Shown here piece after piece: positions 4,974-5,980 of a stretch of 5,980 nucleotides of DNA. Origin of the DNA: Thermoguttaceae bacterium (GTDB taxonomy: Bacteria; Planctomycetota; Planctomycetia; Pirellulales; Thermoguttaceae); NCBI GenBank assembly GCA_017549085.1, contig JAFYVO010000446.1:1-5980 (forward strand), given 5' to 3'. Within the stretch, counting starts at the first letter, position 1. The number at the start of each line of letters is the position of its first letter. The notes below the pieces were generated by a model. The model did no database searches and was not told where the DNA came from. It worked only from the letters and a program-made list of their open reading frames with translations. A program made the position numbers and the translations under genes.

Positions 4974-5948
4974 ATGTCCGCGCCCGTTCGTTTTTTGCCC
5001 CTCGTCGACACGCACGCCCACCTGAATTTGGACGCTTTCGCCGCCGACCTCGACGACGTCGTCGCTCGTTCGCGCTCGGGACGTTTTCCGGAAATCCGCG
5101 GTCGCCAGGTCGAAGACCCGCTCTTCCGTCCGTTCCTCGCGGCGGCGGTTTGCCCGGCGGTCGACCTTGAATCGTCGCTGCGTTCCCTCGAACTGTCGCG
5201 CCGATACGACGCGCTTTTCGCCGCGGTCGGCGTTCACCCGAACCACGCCGCGCTCGCGGAACCGGGGGATTGGGAAGCGATCGAACGCCTCGCGCTCGCC
5301 GCCGTCGACGCGAACGCCGTCGCGACGCTCGACGGCGCCAAGCTCGTCGCGATCGGCGAAACCGGGCTCGACCGTTATTGGGACGACGCGCCGTTCGACG
5401 TCCAAAGCGCCCTTTTCCTTAAGCACCTCGAACTCGGTCGGCGAACCGGGCTCCCGGTCTTGATTCACAGCCGCGACGCGAACGACGATTTGGACGCCGT
5501 TTTGCGCGACTTTTACGCCGACGCCGCGCCCGTCGCTTCCCCCCAATCGCCTAATCCGCCCAGTTTAACGTCCGGCGCGCCGTCGCCGGGCGTCGTTCAC
5601 TCGTTCAGCGGAACGCCGGAGCAAGCGCTCGCTTGGACGGAACGCGGTTTTTACCTCGGTTTCGGCGGGTTCGTTACTTACCCGAACCGCAAGTTCGCCG
5701 AGATCGCGGAGGCCGCCCGAGTCGCGCCGCTCGACCGGATTTTGCTCGAAACGGACGCGCCCTTTTTGACGCCGCATCCGTTGCGCGGCAAGCTCGAACG
5801 GAACGAACCGCTGACGACCGTCTTCGTCGCCAAACGAATCGCCGAGTTGCGCGGTCTTTCGGTCGCCGACGTCGTTCGCCAAACGACCGAAAACGCCGCC
5901 CGGCTCTTCCGCTTCCCGACGCTCCCGACGGAGCTGTCTCCCCGTTAA
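4974..5948 (+). CDS. tatD: TatD-family metal-dependent hydrolase (putative deoxyribonuclease)
   Basis: TatD-family enzymes are cytoplasmic TIM-barrel metallohydrolases of the amidohydrolase superfamily; characterised members are metal-dependent DNases. All expected metal ligands are visible in the 324-residue product: His14 and His16 in LVDTHAHL, Glu129 in AIGETGLDRYW, His165 in PVLIHSRDA, His209 in VVHSFSG, and Asp261 in LLETDAPFLTPHPLRG. The GVHPN motif is at 86-90. The protein is longer than the usual 255-270 residues because of two insertions: about 32-53 after the first helix, and a Pro/Ser-rich stretch at about 184-205 before the HSFSG strand. The ATG at 4974 is the first ATG of the open frame and places HxH at the usual distance from the N-terminus, but it has no Shine-Dalgarno. 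The frame is open back to a TTG at 4770, which would add 68 atypical residues. The TatD/YcfH/YjjV subfamily cannot be assigned by eye. Only T-rich sequence without a clear terminator follows to the window end. Confidence 0.93.
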   Translation: MSAPVRFLPLVDTHAHLNLDAFAADLDDVVARSRSGRFPEIRGRQVEDPLFRPFLAAAVCPAVDLESSLRSLELSRRYDALFAAVGVHPNHAALAEPGDWEAIERLALAAVDANAVATLDGAKLVAIGETGLDRYWDDAPFDVQSALFLKHLELGRRTGLPVLIHSRDANDDLDAVLRDFYADAAPVASPQSPNPPSLTSGAPSPGVVHSFSGTPEQALAWTERGFYLGFGGFVTYPNRKFAEIAEAARVAPLDRILLETDAPFLTPHPLRGKLERNEPLTTVFVAKRIAELRGLSVADVVRQTTENAARLFRFPTLPTELSPR

Positions 5949-5980
5949 CGCCGTTTTATTTCACTTCGTTTTTTACCCCC

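Overview
The window reads as chromosome of a planctomycete (phylum Planctomycetota), possibly from the Pirellulales/Thermoguttaceae side. The main evidence is the large secreted protein that joins a squalene-cyclase-like (prenyltransferase-type) helical toroid to DUF4159 modules, an architecture I associate with planctomycetes. It sits among housekeeping genes in moderately GC-rich coding DNA, separated by conspicuously A/T-rich gaps. The lineage call is inference from family knowledge; no rRNA is present.

Layout, left to right: (1) positions 1-613, minus strand, the N-terminal 204 codons of ffh (signal recognition particle GTPase), cut by the window edge. (2) 614-1000, a gene-free gap with A/T-rich promoter-like patches. 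(3) 1001-3697, minus strand, an 898-residue secreted toroid/DUF4159 protein. (4) 3698-4023, a gap with a strong intrinsic terminator reading on the minus strand, a GGA-rich leader in front of the DUF4159 gene and a possible small-RNA locus. (5) 4024-4452, minus strand, csrA with an unusually long C-terminal tail. (6) 4453-4973, a divergent intergenic region carrying a good sigma70-type promoter on the plus strand and a phased A-tract block. (7) 4974-5948, plus strand, a TatD-family metal-dependent hydrolase/DNase. The last 32 bases hold no recognisable feature.

The genes do not form an obvious pathway. Ffh targets proteins to the membrane, the DUF4159 protein is predicted to be exported, CsrA is a post-transcriptional regulator, and TatD is a cytoplasmic metallohydrolase. 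The terminator between csrA and the DUF4159 gene argues that they are mostly separate transcription units. The one speculative link is regulatory: the leaders of csrA and of the DUF4159 gene both carry several GGA/ANGGA motifs, including one overlapping each Shine-Dalgarno, which is how CsrA recognises its targets. I see no mobile element, CRISPR array, tRNA or rRNA, and nothing that clearly amounts to an undescribed multi-gene system. The most unusual items are the long-tailed CsrA, the tandem DUF4159 architecture, and the terminator and GGA-rich gap between them.
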